Assembly (NCBI RefSeq): GCF_004793975.1
Contig: NZ_SRYB01000006.1
Span: 140,583-204,582 of the forward strand
DNA: 64,000 bases
Direction: 5' to 3'
Origin: Lepagella muris
Lineage (GTDB): Bacteria > Bacteroidota > Bacteroidia > Bacteroidales > Muribaculaceae
The notes under the pieces were generated by a model, which worked only from the letters and a program-made list of their open reading frames with translations, had not been told where the DNA came from and searched no databases. Of this stretch, positions 50,953 to 59,655 are shown in pieces. The position numbers and the translations under genes are program-made. Numbering within the stretch: the first letter of the stretch is position 1; every line of letters begins with the position of its first letter.

Positions 50953-50979
50953 TTGAATGGAATAATATCAGTAATTTTG
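50953..50979 (+). promoter_or_regulatory. Possible promoter of the CoA-transferase gene
   Basis: TAATTTTG at 50972-50979 matches the -7 element. The best -33 TTG (50953) is only 16 nt away, shorter than usual. It overlaps the opposing miaB promoter. Confidence 0.45.
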
Positions 50980-50981
50980 TA

Positions 50982-51013
50982 CAAATTTACTATTTAAATC
51001 CTAAGGTTACAAA
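50982..51013 (-). promoter_or_regulatory. miaB promoter
   Basis: Minus strand TTTG (51013-51010), 20 nt, then TAAATTTG (50989-50982). Start predicted ~30 bp upstream of the chosen miaB ATG, which supports that start. Confidence 0.6.
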
Positions 51014-52497
51014 TGAGTATTCCATTTATTTCAGCAGAAGAAGCGGCTTCCTACGTAAATAACGGCGACAATGTCGCACTTTCCGGATTCACTGCTTCGG
51101 GAACACCCAAACTTGTACCGAAGGCCATCGCGGAGAGAGCCCGCAGCTTTCATGCGAAAGGAGAGCCCTTCAAAATCAACCTCTACACAGGCGCATCGAC
51201 GAATGAGTTTGTAGACGGCGAGCTTACCACAGCCAATGCCATCGGGAAGCGTGCACCCTATCAGGGCACTAAGGTGACACGCGAGAGCCTCAACAGGGGT
51301 GATATTGATTTCTATGACCCACACCTTAGCCACATGAGCCAGGACATCCGCTATGGATTTATCGGCGACATTGACGTCGCCATCGTCGAGGTTACGGAGA
51401 TGAATCCGTCGGGCGAGGTGATTCTCGGCGCCGGACTCGGCATGACCCCCACCATCGTGCAGCTTGCGAAGAAGGTTATCATTGAATATTGCTCATACTA
51501 CCGTACCTCCTTCCGCGGATTCCACGACAACTACGTGCCCCTCGACCCCCCTCATCGCCGTGAGATACCGATCTACAAGCCGTCGGACCGCATAGGCTCG
51601 ACCGTGCTCCAGATCGACCCCAAGAAGATAATCGGCGTAGTGCCATCCAACGAGTCGGAGAGTGTGAAATCATTCACCCAGCTTAACGACACCACACGTG
51701 CCATAGGGCGAAACGTGGCAGCCTTCCTTGCCGCAGAGATGCGTGCCGGAAGAATACCGAAGGAGTTCCTGCCGATACAGAGCGGAGTGGGCAACGTGGC
51801 TAACGCTGCCCTATACGGTCTTAATGAGAACGACGACATACCAAGATTCGAGATGTTTACGGAGGTGGTGCAGGATGCCGTGACCGACCTTATGGAGAAC
51901 GGTAAATGCAGTTTTGCCTCGACATGCGCACTGGCGTTTTCCGACGAGACGATGCTTCATTTCATGGATAACATCAATTTCTACCGCGACAAGCTGCTGA
52001 TGCGTCCGGGCGAGATTTCGAATCATCCGGAGATCGTGAGACGCCTGGGACTGATAGCCATGAACACTGCGCTGGAATGTGACATCTACGGTAACGTCAA
52101 CTCTACCCACGTCAACGGCACCTACATGATGAACGGCATAGGCGGTTCAGGCGATTTCTGCCGCAATGCCTATCTCTCCATCTTCCTCTGCCCATCGATA
52201 CAGAAGGGTGGCGCACTGTCGGCAATCGTGCCGATGGTGACTCATGTTGACCATACCGACCACAGTGTGCGCGTCATCGTGACGGAGCAGGGTGTAGCCG
52301 ACCTGCGCAACAAGGCACCCATGGAGCGGGCACGCACCATCATCGAGAACTGTGTGCATCCCGACTACCGCCCTATCCTGCGCGACTATCTGAAGATAGC
52401 CCGCCGGGGTCATTTCCATCATAATCTTGAGGCAGCCTTCGCCCTACACCGTACATTCCAGGAACTCGGCGACATGCGTCTGACTAAATTCTGCTGA
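51013..52497 (+). CDS. Acetyl-CoA hydrolase/transferase family, probable succinate CoA-transferase
   Basis: A 494-residue class I CoA-transferase. Landmarks are ALSGFTASGTPKLVPKAIAERA, INLYTGASTNEFVDGEL and the conserved IPIQSGVGNVANAALYGL-type loop (here LPIQSGVGNVANA). The catalytic Glu lies in MFTEVVQDAVTDLM (~294), and the CoA-site MNGIGGSGDFCRNAYLSIF follows. It probably moves CoA between acetate, propionate and succinate. That step belongs to the succinate-propionate fermentation of gut Bacteroidales, or recycles succinyl-CoA. It is monocistronic, and its stop lies 13 bp from a convergent gene. The substrate preference is inferred from family. Confidence 0.93.
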   Translation: MSIPFISAEEAASYVNNGDNVALSGFTASGTPKLVPKAIAERARSFHAKGEPFKINLYTGASTNEFVDGELTTANAIGKRAPYQGTKVTRESLNRGDIDFYDPHLSHMSQDIRYGFIGDIDVAIVEVTEMNPSGEVILGAGLGMTPTIVQLAKKVIIEYCSYYRTSFRGFHDNYVPLDPPHRREIPIYKPSDRIGSTVLQIDPKKIIGVVPSNESESVKSFTQLNDTTRAIGRNVAAFLAAEMRAGRIPKEFLPIQSGVGNVANAALYGLNENDDIPRFEMFTEVVQDAVTDLMENGKCSFASTCALAFSDETMLHFMDNINFYRDKLLMRPGEISNHPEIVRRLGLIAMNTALECDIYGNVNSTHVNGTYMMNGIGGSGDFCRNAYLSIFLCPSIQKGGALSAIVPMVTHVDHTDHSVRVIVTEQGVADLRNKAPMERARTIIENCVHPDYRPILRDYLKIARRGHFHHNLEAAFALHRTFQELGDMRLTKFC

Positions 52498-52510
52498 TCA
52501 TATCCCAAAG

Positions 52511-53188
52511 TCACAGACCTTCGGGCAGGTCAAGAAGCCAATCGTCGGTGGATTTCGGATTAGGGAACGTATCGGGAAGACCCGGCGCACGTTTCTCCTG
52601 AAATATGCGCCGCAGCTCCTCCGCCTTATTCTTTCTCTTATCGGAAGCTTCCTTGCTCTCCTCCTCAGGCGCAGGGGCATTGGAGGTCATGTCGATGGTC
52701 ACTTTCGGACGCACCACCTGACGGCTATCCTTCTCTATCGCCAGCTCATCCTCCTCCACGTCGATCGACATATCGGCATGACGCAGCATACGCTCCAGAA
52801 ATGATATGCGCCTCTCATATTTACGCTTCATCTCCTCCACCTTGACAAGCTGCTGGTTGAATTCCGCAAGTTTGGCATCCACGCTCCTGTGGGTCAGCAG
52901 TTCATCACGTGCATCCTCCAGCTCCATCGTGATTCTCTCCAGATCATCGCGCACTTTCAGAAGTTCATCATCCCTCTCTTTAAGTGTAGCGGCAAGGGCA
53001 TCGCGCTCCGCCGTCAGTTTCAGGCAGAGTATGCGATGCTCATCAAGGTCTTTATTAGCAATAAGAAGATTTTTGTCAAGATTCTCCATCATCATAACTG
53101 ATTCATCAATTATACCACACGCGATCTTCGGATGACGCAGAATCCTCCACACCGACCACGCCCCACGCTGTGCATACAGTCTCTCCAT
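52511..53188 (-). CDS. Coiled-coil protein of unknown function
   Basis: A 225-residue cytosolic protein. After a short N-terminus it is a long coiled coil (~35-150, heptads such as LKERDDELLKVRDDLERITMELEDARDEL). An acidic/proline-rich linker and a C-terminal motif follow (RRIFQEKRAPGLPDTFPNPKSTDDWLLDLPEGL) that could be a docking peptide. The Met triplet at ~residue 32 is an alternative start (53095). It follows the PPDK-like gene by 22 bp and is probably co-transcribed. The function is unknown. The pairing hints at a partner for that protein. Confidence 0.8.
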   Translation of the reverse strand: MERLYAQRGAWSVWRILRHPKIACGIIDESVMMMENLDKNLLIANKDLDEHRILCLKLTAERDALAATLKERDDELLKVRDDLERITMELEDARDELLTHRSVDAKLAEFNQQLVKVEEMKRKYERRISFLERMLRHADMSIDVEEDELAIEKDSRQVVRPKVTIDMTSNAPAPEEESKEASDKRKNKAEELRRIFQEKRAPGLPDTFPNPKSTDDWLLDLPEGL

Positions 53189-53210
53189 GCCACATGCTCA
53201 TCCCGCGGGC

Positions 53211-56186
53211 TCACGCCTTGCGGACTATGCCGCGTCCCTTCCGTCCGTTGATGGCTATGACGAGAGGATTCTCAAACCTTACGATCCTCACAGTGTCGCT
53301 CTCATATACGGCAGGCATTGAGTCAAGATAAGTATCATCGTAGAATCCTTTCTTATGCACGGGATCCACCGTAAAGTATCCTACGCCGAACGATGTCAGG
53401 TTCTGGAAGAAATGAGTGCCTTGCGACGGTTCGATATGGTAGCCCGGCAGAGCCGACTCCACTATCAGACGCGCACCGGCTATCTGCGGCCAACGCACCG
53501 GCACACCCAATGCCGGGTCGGATGATCCCCATCGTCCCGGACCTATCAGTATGTAGGGCTCGTTGCGGTCTATGAAATCCTTATTTATCTGCTCTATCTC
53601 CTTCGCCACCTCGGGATTGCGCATACTGTTGAACGACTTCGGCTTCACATAGACCACGTGGCGCACACCCTCCATCACGCCATGACCGAGGGCTGATTCC
53701 GAACGCAGAATCAGATCGTTGTCATCGACGTCGAGGATTGAATCGTCGAGCATCTCCTTCTTGTCGACAATCGGGCGGATCTGTAGCCAATATAGCGTGC
53801 CCTTATGCTCACTCTTCATGGCATCCGGATTGATCACGCCGGCAAACTCTATCTCCACGGGACGCCCCATCTCATACTGCCCTGTGGAGAGCATGAAATC
53901 TACGGCATCAGCGAGAGGATATACCTTCTGGCGCAACACGTTGGCAAACGTGACGAGCCTTCTGCCGTTGCCGAAGGCGGAATCGCGTATCATGCGGTCC
54001 TGGAAATCGAAGGTGGAGATAAGATATTTCAACGCCCCGGTCTTGAAGGCATCAGCCACCGGCACCTTAACGATGTTGAAACCGTCGTCAGTCTTGAAAT
54101 CCATGCTTTCCGGAGTATCCTGCGACAGTGCGTAGAGCTTGGTCTGCGTGTCGCGCAAGGCAAGGTCAACGGTTGACGTCTGTAGCACATGGTCGGGATG
54201 CTTCGGCGAGAACCGTAGGGAGAGTCCTCCGTCAACAATATATTTACCCAAACCGGCGGCAACCTCCACCACTCCATCCTCAGCCACCTCTTCATTGATG
54301 GGATAATAGTTGAGCGAACGCCCCACGCCCGAGAAACTGGGATAATAGTATTCTCCGTGCATGTCACCCACCACCTCCTGAAGGATTATCGCCATCTTCT
54401 CCTGATCGATGACGTTGCTCGTGGCGTTCATATATGCCTTGGAGTCGGCAAAGAATACCGAGGCATAGACGCTCTTCACCGCGTCACACAGCATACGCAG
54501 ACGCACCTTCTTATCGTCGAGATGCGGGATCATGTAGGTGGAGTAGATTCCGGCGAAGGGCTGATAATGTGAATCCTCAAGCAGCGAGGAACTTCTGACG
54601 GCTATCGGCTTGTCGATCACGTCAAACAGGGCAAGGAAATCCCCTATCAGGCTCTCAGGCAGACGCGCATGAAGGAAATGACGCAGGATCTCATCGTCCG
54701 GACGGCTTGACAATGCCACGGGATAAAGATTGTTCATCTCCATAAACTGGTCGAACATGTCGGTGCAGAGCACCACGGTGCGCGGGATCTTGATCTCCAC
54801 TCCCTGGAAATCGTCACACACCGGATTGCGCTTTATTATCTGGTCGATAAACGCCAGTCCACGCCCCTTGCCCCCCAATGATCCTTCGCCGATACGTGCG
54901 AAGTTGCTGTAGAAGTCAAAGCGGTCCTTACGGAATATCGCCACGACACCACGGTTCTTCATCCGGCGGTATTTCACGATACACTCAAACAGGAGCTTTC
55001 TCACCACGGGCGCCTCCTCCATCTTGGTGAAACGGTAGGTCTTGACCACCTCCGCGATGGGGAACAGGGCTCTTGAATATAGCCAGCGTGACACGTCGTT
55101 GCTGCTGCAATGATAGAAGAGCGAATCTGACGGTATGTTGAAGACGTTGGTCTGCAACCCTTTCAGATCGCGTATCCTCATTATCTCCATGCCGGTAGAT
55201 GGATCGGTCACTATGAAATCGCCGAAACCGAAATGCCTGCCTACGGCATTCCGGAGATCCTGCGGGAGAGTCTTGGAATTCTTGTCGAGGAACACGTACC
55301 CCCGGCTTTCCGCCTTCTCCTTGTTCTCGCTCTCCTGGCTCTCGATAATTATAGGCATGTAGGGGCATTTCTCCCTCACATGGTCGGCGAAACGGATTCC
55401 GGCATCCGGATCCTTCTCCCCCGCCACGGGGAAACGCACGTCGGATATCACGCCGAGTATATGATCGCCATACTTGTCGTAGAGAGCCATCGCCTCCTCA
55501 TAATCACGAGCAAAAAGCACTTTCGGACGCCCTCTCATTCGCAGCATCCGTTCGTGGTCGTTGAGTGCCTCTGTGGAGAACTCCATCGACTGCTTGAGAA
55601 GATATTTGAAGAGATGCGGCAGCACTGAGGAATAAAACCGTATGGAATCCTCAATGAGGATTATAGCCTGCACGCCCACCTCCAGAATATCGTTCTCCGC
55701 ATTCATGCGGTCTTCTATCAGCTTTATTATCGCAAGGATAAGGTCAACGTTTCCAAGCCATGAGAACACGTAGTCCACTCCGGCAAGATCCTCGTTTGCA
55801 ATCCGCCGTCTCACCTCCTTCGAGAAGGGGGTGAGCACGACGAACGGTATCTCGGGATACATGCCATCGATCTTACGCGCCTCACGAAACGTCTCGCTCA
55901 CGTCGACACCCGGCATGGCGATTATCAGGTCGAAGCTCTTACGCGCCAGAGCCTCATACGCCTCGGCATAATTTGCGGCCTTCTCGAAACGCGGTGGCGA
56001 CGAGAGGTTGAGCGACACGTATTCAAAATATACCTGTTCCTCCACGCGTCCGTCCTCCTCCATCATGAAAGCATCGTATGGAGTGGCGATCAGGAGCACG
56101 TTGAAGATGCGCTTCTGCATGAGTTGCTGGAATGCCGTGTCCTTCAGGTAAAGGCGCGACAGCAACGAGTCGTTTACGTTGACCAT
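53211..56186 (-). CDS. PPDK/PEP-synthase N-domain protein with receiver-like N-terminus
   Basis: A 991-residue cytosolic protein. Residues ~25-165 and ~170-320 are two receiver-like alpha/beta domains (FNVLLIATPYDAF, DLIIAMPGVDV; AIILIEDSIRFYSS, ILGVISDVRFP with a possible phospho-Asp ~248). The nucleotide-binding PPDK_N domain follows: IGEGSLGGKGRGLAFI (~440), PIAVRSSSLLEDSHYQPFAGIYSTYM, ILQEVVG, WLQIRPI. The phosphohistidine and PEP/pyruvate barrel domains of true PPDK are missing. It cannot be a full dikinase and may transfer phosphate to another protein or small molecule. It is conserved in Bacteroidales with unknown role, and lies 14 bp downstream of hemD. Confidence 0.85.
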   Translation of the reverse strand: MVNVNDSLLSRLYLKDTAFQQLMQKRIFNVLLIATPYDAFMMEEDGRVEEQVYFEYVSLNLSSPPRFEKAANYAEAYEALARKSFDLIIAMPGVDVSETFREARKIDGMYPEIPFVVLTPFSKEVRRRIANEDLAGVDYVFSWLGNVDLILAIIKLIEDRMNAENDILEVGVQAIILIEDSIRFYSSVLPHLFKYLLKQSMEFSTEALNDHERMLRMRGRPKVLFARDYEEAMALYDKYGDHILGVISDVRFPVAGEKDPDAGIRFADHVREKCPYMPIIIESQESENKEKAESRGYVFLDKNSKTLPQDLRNAVGRHFGFGDFIVTDPSTGMEIMRIRDLKGLQTNVFNIPSDSLFYHCSSNDVSRWLYSRALFPIAEVVKTYRFTKMEEAPVVRKLLFECIVKYRRMKNRGVVAIFRKDRFDFYSNFARIGEGSLGGKGRGLAFIDQIIKRNPVCDDFQGVEIKIPRTVVLCTDMFDQFMEMNNLYPVALSSRPDDEILRHFLHARLPESLIGDFLALFDVIDKPIAVRSSSLLEDSHYQPFAGIYSTYMIPHLDDKKVRLRMLCDAVKSVYASVFFADSKAYMNATSNVIDQEKMAIILQEVVGDMHGEYYYPSFSGVGRSLNYYPINEEVAEDGVVEVAAGLGKYIVDGGLSLRFSPKHPDHVLQTSTVDLALRDTQTKLYALSQDTPESMDFKTDDGFNIVKVPVADAFKTGALKYLISTFDFQDRMIRDSAFGNGRRLVTFANVLRQKVYPLADAVDFMLSTGQYEMGRPVEIEFAGVINPDAMKSEHKGTLYWLQIRPIVDKKEMLDDSILDVDDNDLILRSESALGHGVMEGVRHVVYVKPKSFNSMRNPEVAKEIEQINKDFIDRNEPYILIGPGRWGSSDPALGVPVRWPQIAGARLIVESALPGYHIEPSQGTHFFQNLTSFGVGYFTVDPVHKKGFYDDTYLDSMPAVYESDTVRIVRFENPLVIAINGRKGRGIVRKA

Positions 56187-56200
56187 TGTTCGTTTTTGGG

Positions 56201-56962
56201 TTATCCTTCGTTTTTAGTCAGGAATTCATCGAGAGCGGCAGTCATCGACGGAGTCTCCTTTGTGGGTGCCTCTATGTCAAGACGCAGCCCGGCATCCTTC
56301 ACGGCTTTTGATGTGGACGGACCGAACGCGCCGATACATACCGGCTGTTTCCCGTCTTTGCCGAAATCGGGGAAATTCTTCATCAACGACTCTATGCCGG
56401 CAGGGCTAAAGAAAATCAGCAGGTCGTAATCAAACGGCTCGTCGGGAGTGAAGTCGTTGCTCACCGTGCGGTACATGACGGCAGGCGTGTAGTTGATCTT
56501 ATTGTCAGCTATCACGGGGAGAGTGTCGGTCTGAACGTCGGAGATCGGGAAAAGGAATTTCTCCTTGCTGTTCTTCAGTATGGCCTGCACAAACTGACTG
56601 TCGTCAAGCTTCCCGGTGATGCCGAACGAGATCTTACGCTTGCGATACACGATGTACTTCTGCAAATAAAGCGCGATCTGCTCCGACGTGCAGAAATAGC
56701 GCATCGTGTCGGGCACGTTGAATCGGCATTCCTCACACAGACGGAAATAATGGTCGACTGCCGTGCGTGACGTGAATATCACTGCGGTGTAATCCGCAAG
56801 ATTAATCTTAAACTGCCGGAATTCCTTCGCCGAGAGCCCCTCCACCTTTATCATGGGACGGAAGATGATCTCTACGTCATGACGTTTTGCTATGTCAAAA
56901 TAAGGCGACTTCTCGGAAGTCGGCTGTGGTTGTGAAACTAAAATTTTTTTTATTTTCATCAT
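56201..56962 (-). CDS. hemD: Uroporphyrinogen-III synthase family protein
   Basis: A 253-residue cytosolic protein with the two-lobed HemD pattern: KKILVSQPQPTSEKSPYFDIAKRHDVEIIFRPMIKVEG, ADYTAVIFTSRTAVDHYF, then KEKFLFPISDVQTDTLPVIADNKINYTPAVMYRTV and DLLIFFSPAGIESLMKNFPDF, ending CIGAFGPSTSKAVKDAGLRLDIEAPT. The enzyme cyclises hydroxymethylbilane in haem/corrinoid synthesis. Sequence conservation in this family is low, so the call relies on pattern. The second Met (56959) may be the actual start. It follows the DUF4271 gene by 109 bp, the usual Bacteroidales order. Confidence 0.87.
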   Translation of the reverse strand: MMKIKKILVSQPQPTSEKSPYFDIAKRHDVEIIFRPMIKVEGLSAKEFRQFKINLADYTAVIFTSRTAVDHYFRLCEECRFNVPDTMRYFCTSEQIALYLQKYIVYRKRKISFGITGKLDDSQFVQAILKNSKEKFLFPISDVQTDTLPVIADNKINYTPAVMYRTVSNDFTPDEPFDYDLLIFFSPAGIESLMKNFPDFGKDGKQPVCIGAFGPSTSKAVKDAGLRLDIEAPTKETPSMTAALDEFLTKNEG

Positions 56963-57071
56963 CTTATTATTTTAGCATCTCCTATATGACGGATTCGCAT
57001 CCTGCAATGACCACATCATCACCGTTGCCACCGTTTTTTCCGGTCTTTTACGGCTGTTTTGTGGCTTTTGC

Positions 57072-57986
57072 CTAATGCAAAAATCCGCAAAGCCATATTG
57101 CTGCTAAGTAGGTAAGAATCAAAGGAACTATTTCCAGACTGCAAAGGTAATACAAAAAAAGGAGCCATGAGGAAAATTGAGTGAAAAAAATCCGAAATCC
57201 TTTCCAGATGAATACAATTTTCGATAATACGAACGATGCAAGTCCCACCCATAGGAATATTTCAAGCCACTGAGGCCAGCACAGCAGCATCAGTGCAAGC
57301 GGGAAATATATGAAGCCGAGCAGCCCTTGCGCGGCGGTGAATCCCTTGAGCCAGATCTCGGCGTGACGGCGGTCGGAAAAAACGGTCCCGACAAGATAAT
57401 AGGCGGTAGCCATGAAGCAGGAATACACCACCCCGACCCCCATGCAGATACCCACAGACGCTGCCTTGTGCTCGGTCAGGGCACTCAGACCCAAGCTAAA
57501 GTATTCGGGCACGCGTGACACCATCATCTCTATCGCACCATAGAGCAGCACTCCCATGGAGCAGCTGCACATCAGGTTGAGCAGGACAAGGAAACTCGTC
57601 TCGCGCACTGTCTCGTCAAACACATTGCTGCGGATACGCACCTTGATAAGGTTGCGAATCATCACCGATATGTATTTACGGCTATCGCGGAAGCGCAACC
57701 CTATCACGCAGAACAGCAACAGGAATACCCCGTAGATGTACGACATATCCCAAGCCATGTCGTTGCGCTGTCCGACGTGCTCCACTTCCGGCGGCGTCAG
57801 CAGCACCCCGTAGTGATGCTCCGCCGGCACACTGTCGGCGACTATGCTGTCGGGTTGCTCCCCGGCAATGGCGACGTTGCGGAGCGTATCAGCCTTATGG
57901 ACGGCAGACACCCTCTTCGCCGGGATGATGCTGTCGGACGCCATGCTGACAGATTGGATGCTGTCGGCGTCTTCCATCATAACCAA
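57072..57986 (-). CDS. DUF4271 membrane protein
   Basis: A 304-residue protein. A ~90-residue Ser/Ala-rich N-terminal part (no clear signal) precedes about six to seven transmembrane helices: MSYIYGVFLLLFCVIGL, FLVLLNLMCSCSMGVLLYGA, VGICMGVGVVYSCFMATAYYLVG, LLGFIYFPLALMLLCWP, IFLWVGLASFVLSKIVFIWKGFRIF and a last SLEIVPLILTYLAAIWLC. This matches DUF4271, found beside hemD throughout Bacteroidetes. The family has no known function. It overlaps the upstream epimerase gene by 10 bp, so the two are coupled. Confidence 0.85.
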   Translation of the reverse strand: MVMMEDADSIQSVSMASDSIIPAKRVSAVHKADTLRNVAIAGEQPDSIVADSVPAEHHYGVLLTPPEVEHVGQRNDMAWDMSYIYGVFLLLFCVIGLRFRDSRKYISVMIRNLIKVRIRSNVFDETVRETSFLVLLNLMCSCSMGVLLYGAIEMMVSRVPEYFSLGLSALTEHKAASVGICMGVGVVYSCFMATAYYLVGTVFSDRRHAEIWLKGFTAAQGLLGFIYFPLALMLLCWPQWLEIFLWVGLASFVLSKIVFIWKGFRIFFTQFSSWLLFLYYLCSLEIVPLILTYLAAIWLCGFLH

Positions 57987-58987
57987 CCCTCCTTCTTATA
58001 CCATTCAGCCGCACGACGCATCCCCTCATGGAGATCTATCTTGGGATCGAAGCCGAAGCCTTCCCGGGCTTTGGATATGCTCACCCTCCAGTTGCGCTGC
58101 TTCATTATATTGTATTTGTCGCTGTTCAATGTGGATGGCTTCATGCGTGCCACGCCCCATTTCTCGGCTATTGCCGACACTATCCTGAGCCCCCACAACG
58201 GCACCCGGACCGGGATGACTACAGATTTCCCCACCACTTCGGCGGCTATCTTGCGGAACTCCTTCTGCGTGTAGTCGCGTCCTTCGGCTATATTGTAGGT
58301 CTCCCCTACCGCTGAGCGTTCAAGCGCGTCGTAGATGGCTCGCGCAAGGTCCTCCACGTAGATAAACGTGAGCACCTGCCGCTTGTATCCCACGGAGAAA
58401 TCAAACCCTTTCTTCACCGATTCCAGCATTAGGAAGTAGTCCTTGTCGCGCGGTCCGTATATACCGGTGGCACGGAATATGATGTAGGGTATGCTGCTCA
58501 TGGCAAGCTGCATCTCCGCCTTCAGCTTCGACGCTCCGTAACGCGTGTTGGGATGCGGGATCATCTTCTCCGTGAAGGGGGTATAGTCCTTCTCATCGCC
58601 GGGACCCACTACTGAAAGCGAACTCATATAGAGCATCTTCTCAGGCATCATTCCCGTAGACTTGACCGCCTCCGTGAATATTCTCAGATAGTCGTAGTTG
58701 ATTTTGGAGAAATCTGAGAAACTGAGACATTTGGTTGCGCCGAGATTATATATGATCCAATCCCACTTCTCCCCTTCGGGAAGAGTAGTGGTCATCATTC
58801 TCTTTATCTGCTCATAGTCGTCGAAATCAAATTCCACAAACCTGATTCTCTCATCGGCAAGATACTTGCGCGATGTGGAGCTTCTGACGCCTGCCCATAC
58901 CTCATAGCCACGACGCAGCCCCTCCTCTACGATGAAACCGCCGGCAAACCCGCCGGCACCAACCACAAGCACCTTCTTCTTATCCAT
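57977..58987 (-). CDS. NAD(P)-dependent epimerase/dehydratase family protein
   Basis: A 336-residue extended SDR. Cofactor motif VVGAGGFAGGFIVEEGLRRG (residues 7-26). YMSSLSVVGPGD and YGASKLKAEMQL (Y-x3-K, ~150) form the active site. RATGIYGPRDKDYF binds the substrate. The C-terminus is GWRVSISKAREGFGFDPKIDLHEGM. The specific reaction is unknown (sugar-nucleotide or 3-beta-hydroxysteroid-type dehydrogenase folds are both possible). It overlaps the deacetylase gene by 8 bp and DUF4271 by 10 bp, forming a tight operon with hemD. Confidence 0.88.
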   Translation of the reverse strand: MDKKKVLVVGAGGFAGGFIVEEGLRRGYEVWAGVRSSTSRKYLADERIRFVEFDFDDYEQIKRMMTTTLPEGEKWDWIIYNLGATKCLSFSDFSKINYDYLRIFTEAVKSTGMMPEKMLYMSSLSVVGPGDEKDYTPFTEKMIPHPNTRYGASKLKAEMQLAMSSIPYIIFRATGIYGPRDKDYFLMLESVKKGFDFSVGYKRQVLTFIYVEDLARAIYDALERSAVGETYNIAEGRDYTQKEFRKIAAEVVGKSVVIPVRVPLWGLRIVSAIAEKWGVARMKPSTLNSDKYNIMKQRNWRVSISKAREGFGFDPKIDLHEGMRRAAEWYKKEGWL

Positions 58988-59609
58988 CGCTTCTTATAAT
59001 TTCAAATTCATAACCCTGATCCTTCAGCCACTGCAGCGACTCCGGCAGCGCGGTCATTATTCGCGGCAGACTTTTCAATGAGTCGTGAAACACGATTATC
59101 GAGCCATCGCGACAGAACCGCTTTACGTTTTCCACCACATCTTCCGGCGACATGTGCCGGCTGTAGTCGCGGGTGACAAGATCATACATTATCACCTTAT
59201 AGTGCTTCTTCAACGCGCTCAGCTGGCGTGGACGAAGCCAACCATGGGGAGGACGGAAGAGAGTGGAGCCCGTCAGACGAGCCCCCTCGGCAGAATCACG
59301 CATGTATCTCATAGTGGTCGCGCTGGCTCCCTGAAGATGATGGAGAGTATGGTTGCCCACGGCATGACCGCGGCGTCTCACCTCTTCAAGCAACTCCGGA
59401 TGACGCTCCACATTCTGCCCCACCATAAAAAACGTGGCCTTGACTCCGAAACGGTCGAGCACGTCAAGCACCCAGGGTGTCGCTTCGGGTATGGGTCCGT
59501 CGTCAAACGTCAGAAACACTCTTTTCTTTCCTCCGGGGGAACCCGGGAGCCGAAAAACGGCTCCCGGGAAAAGCCACCTGAACCATCTTGGAGGACGTTC
59601 TATAAACAT
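58980..59609 (-). CDS. Polysaccharide deacetylase (NodB fold)
   Basis: A 209-residue protein with the NodB homology domain: metal-binding TFDDGP (Asp36-Asp37), NHTLHH (His87, His91), FRPPHGWLRP (~118) and a late IVFHDSL (~174). There is no clear signal peptide, though the N-terminus is aromatic and hydrophobic (FIERPPRWFRWLFPGAVF) and may attach to the membrane. It would remove acetyl groups from peptidoglycan, chitin-like or other N-acetylated sugars. It begins 46 bp after the DUF2723 gene and overlaps the epimerase gene, so a cell-envelope role is likely. Confidence 0.9.
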   Translation of the reverse strand: MFIERPPRWFRWLFPGAVFRLPGSPGGKKRVFLTFDDGPIPEATPWVLDVLDRFGVKATFFMVGQNVERHPELLEEVRRRGHAVGNHTLHHLQGASATTMRYMRDSAEGARLTGSTLFRPPHGWLRPRQLSALKKHYKVIMYDLVTRDYSRHMSPEDVVENVKRFCRDGSIIVFHDSLKSLPRIMTALPESLQWLKDQGYEFEIIRSDG

Positions 59610-59655
59610 AGCCTTCTTTTCCTGTTTAAAGGTCTATCCCGACCATATTCCGTCG

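Noticed and set aside
49578..50984. miaB start at 50984
   Set aside because: The upstream 13 codons would overlap the predicted promoter and start site. The ATG at 50945 fits the promoter spacing and the family.
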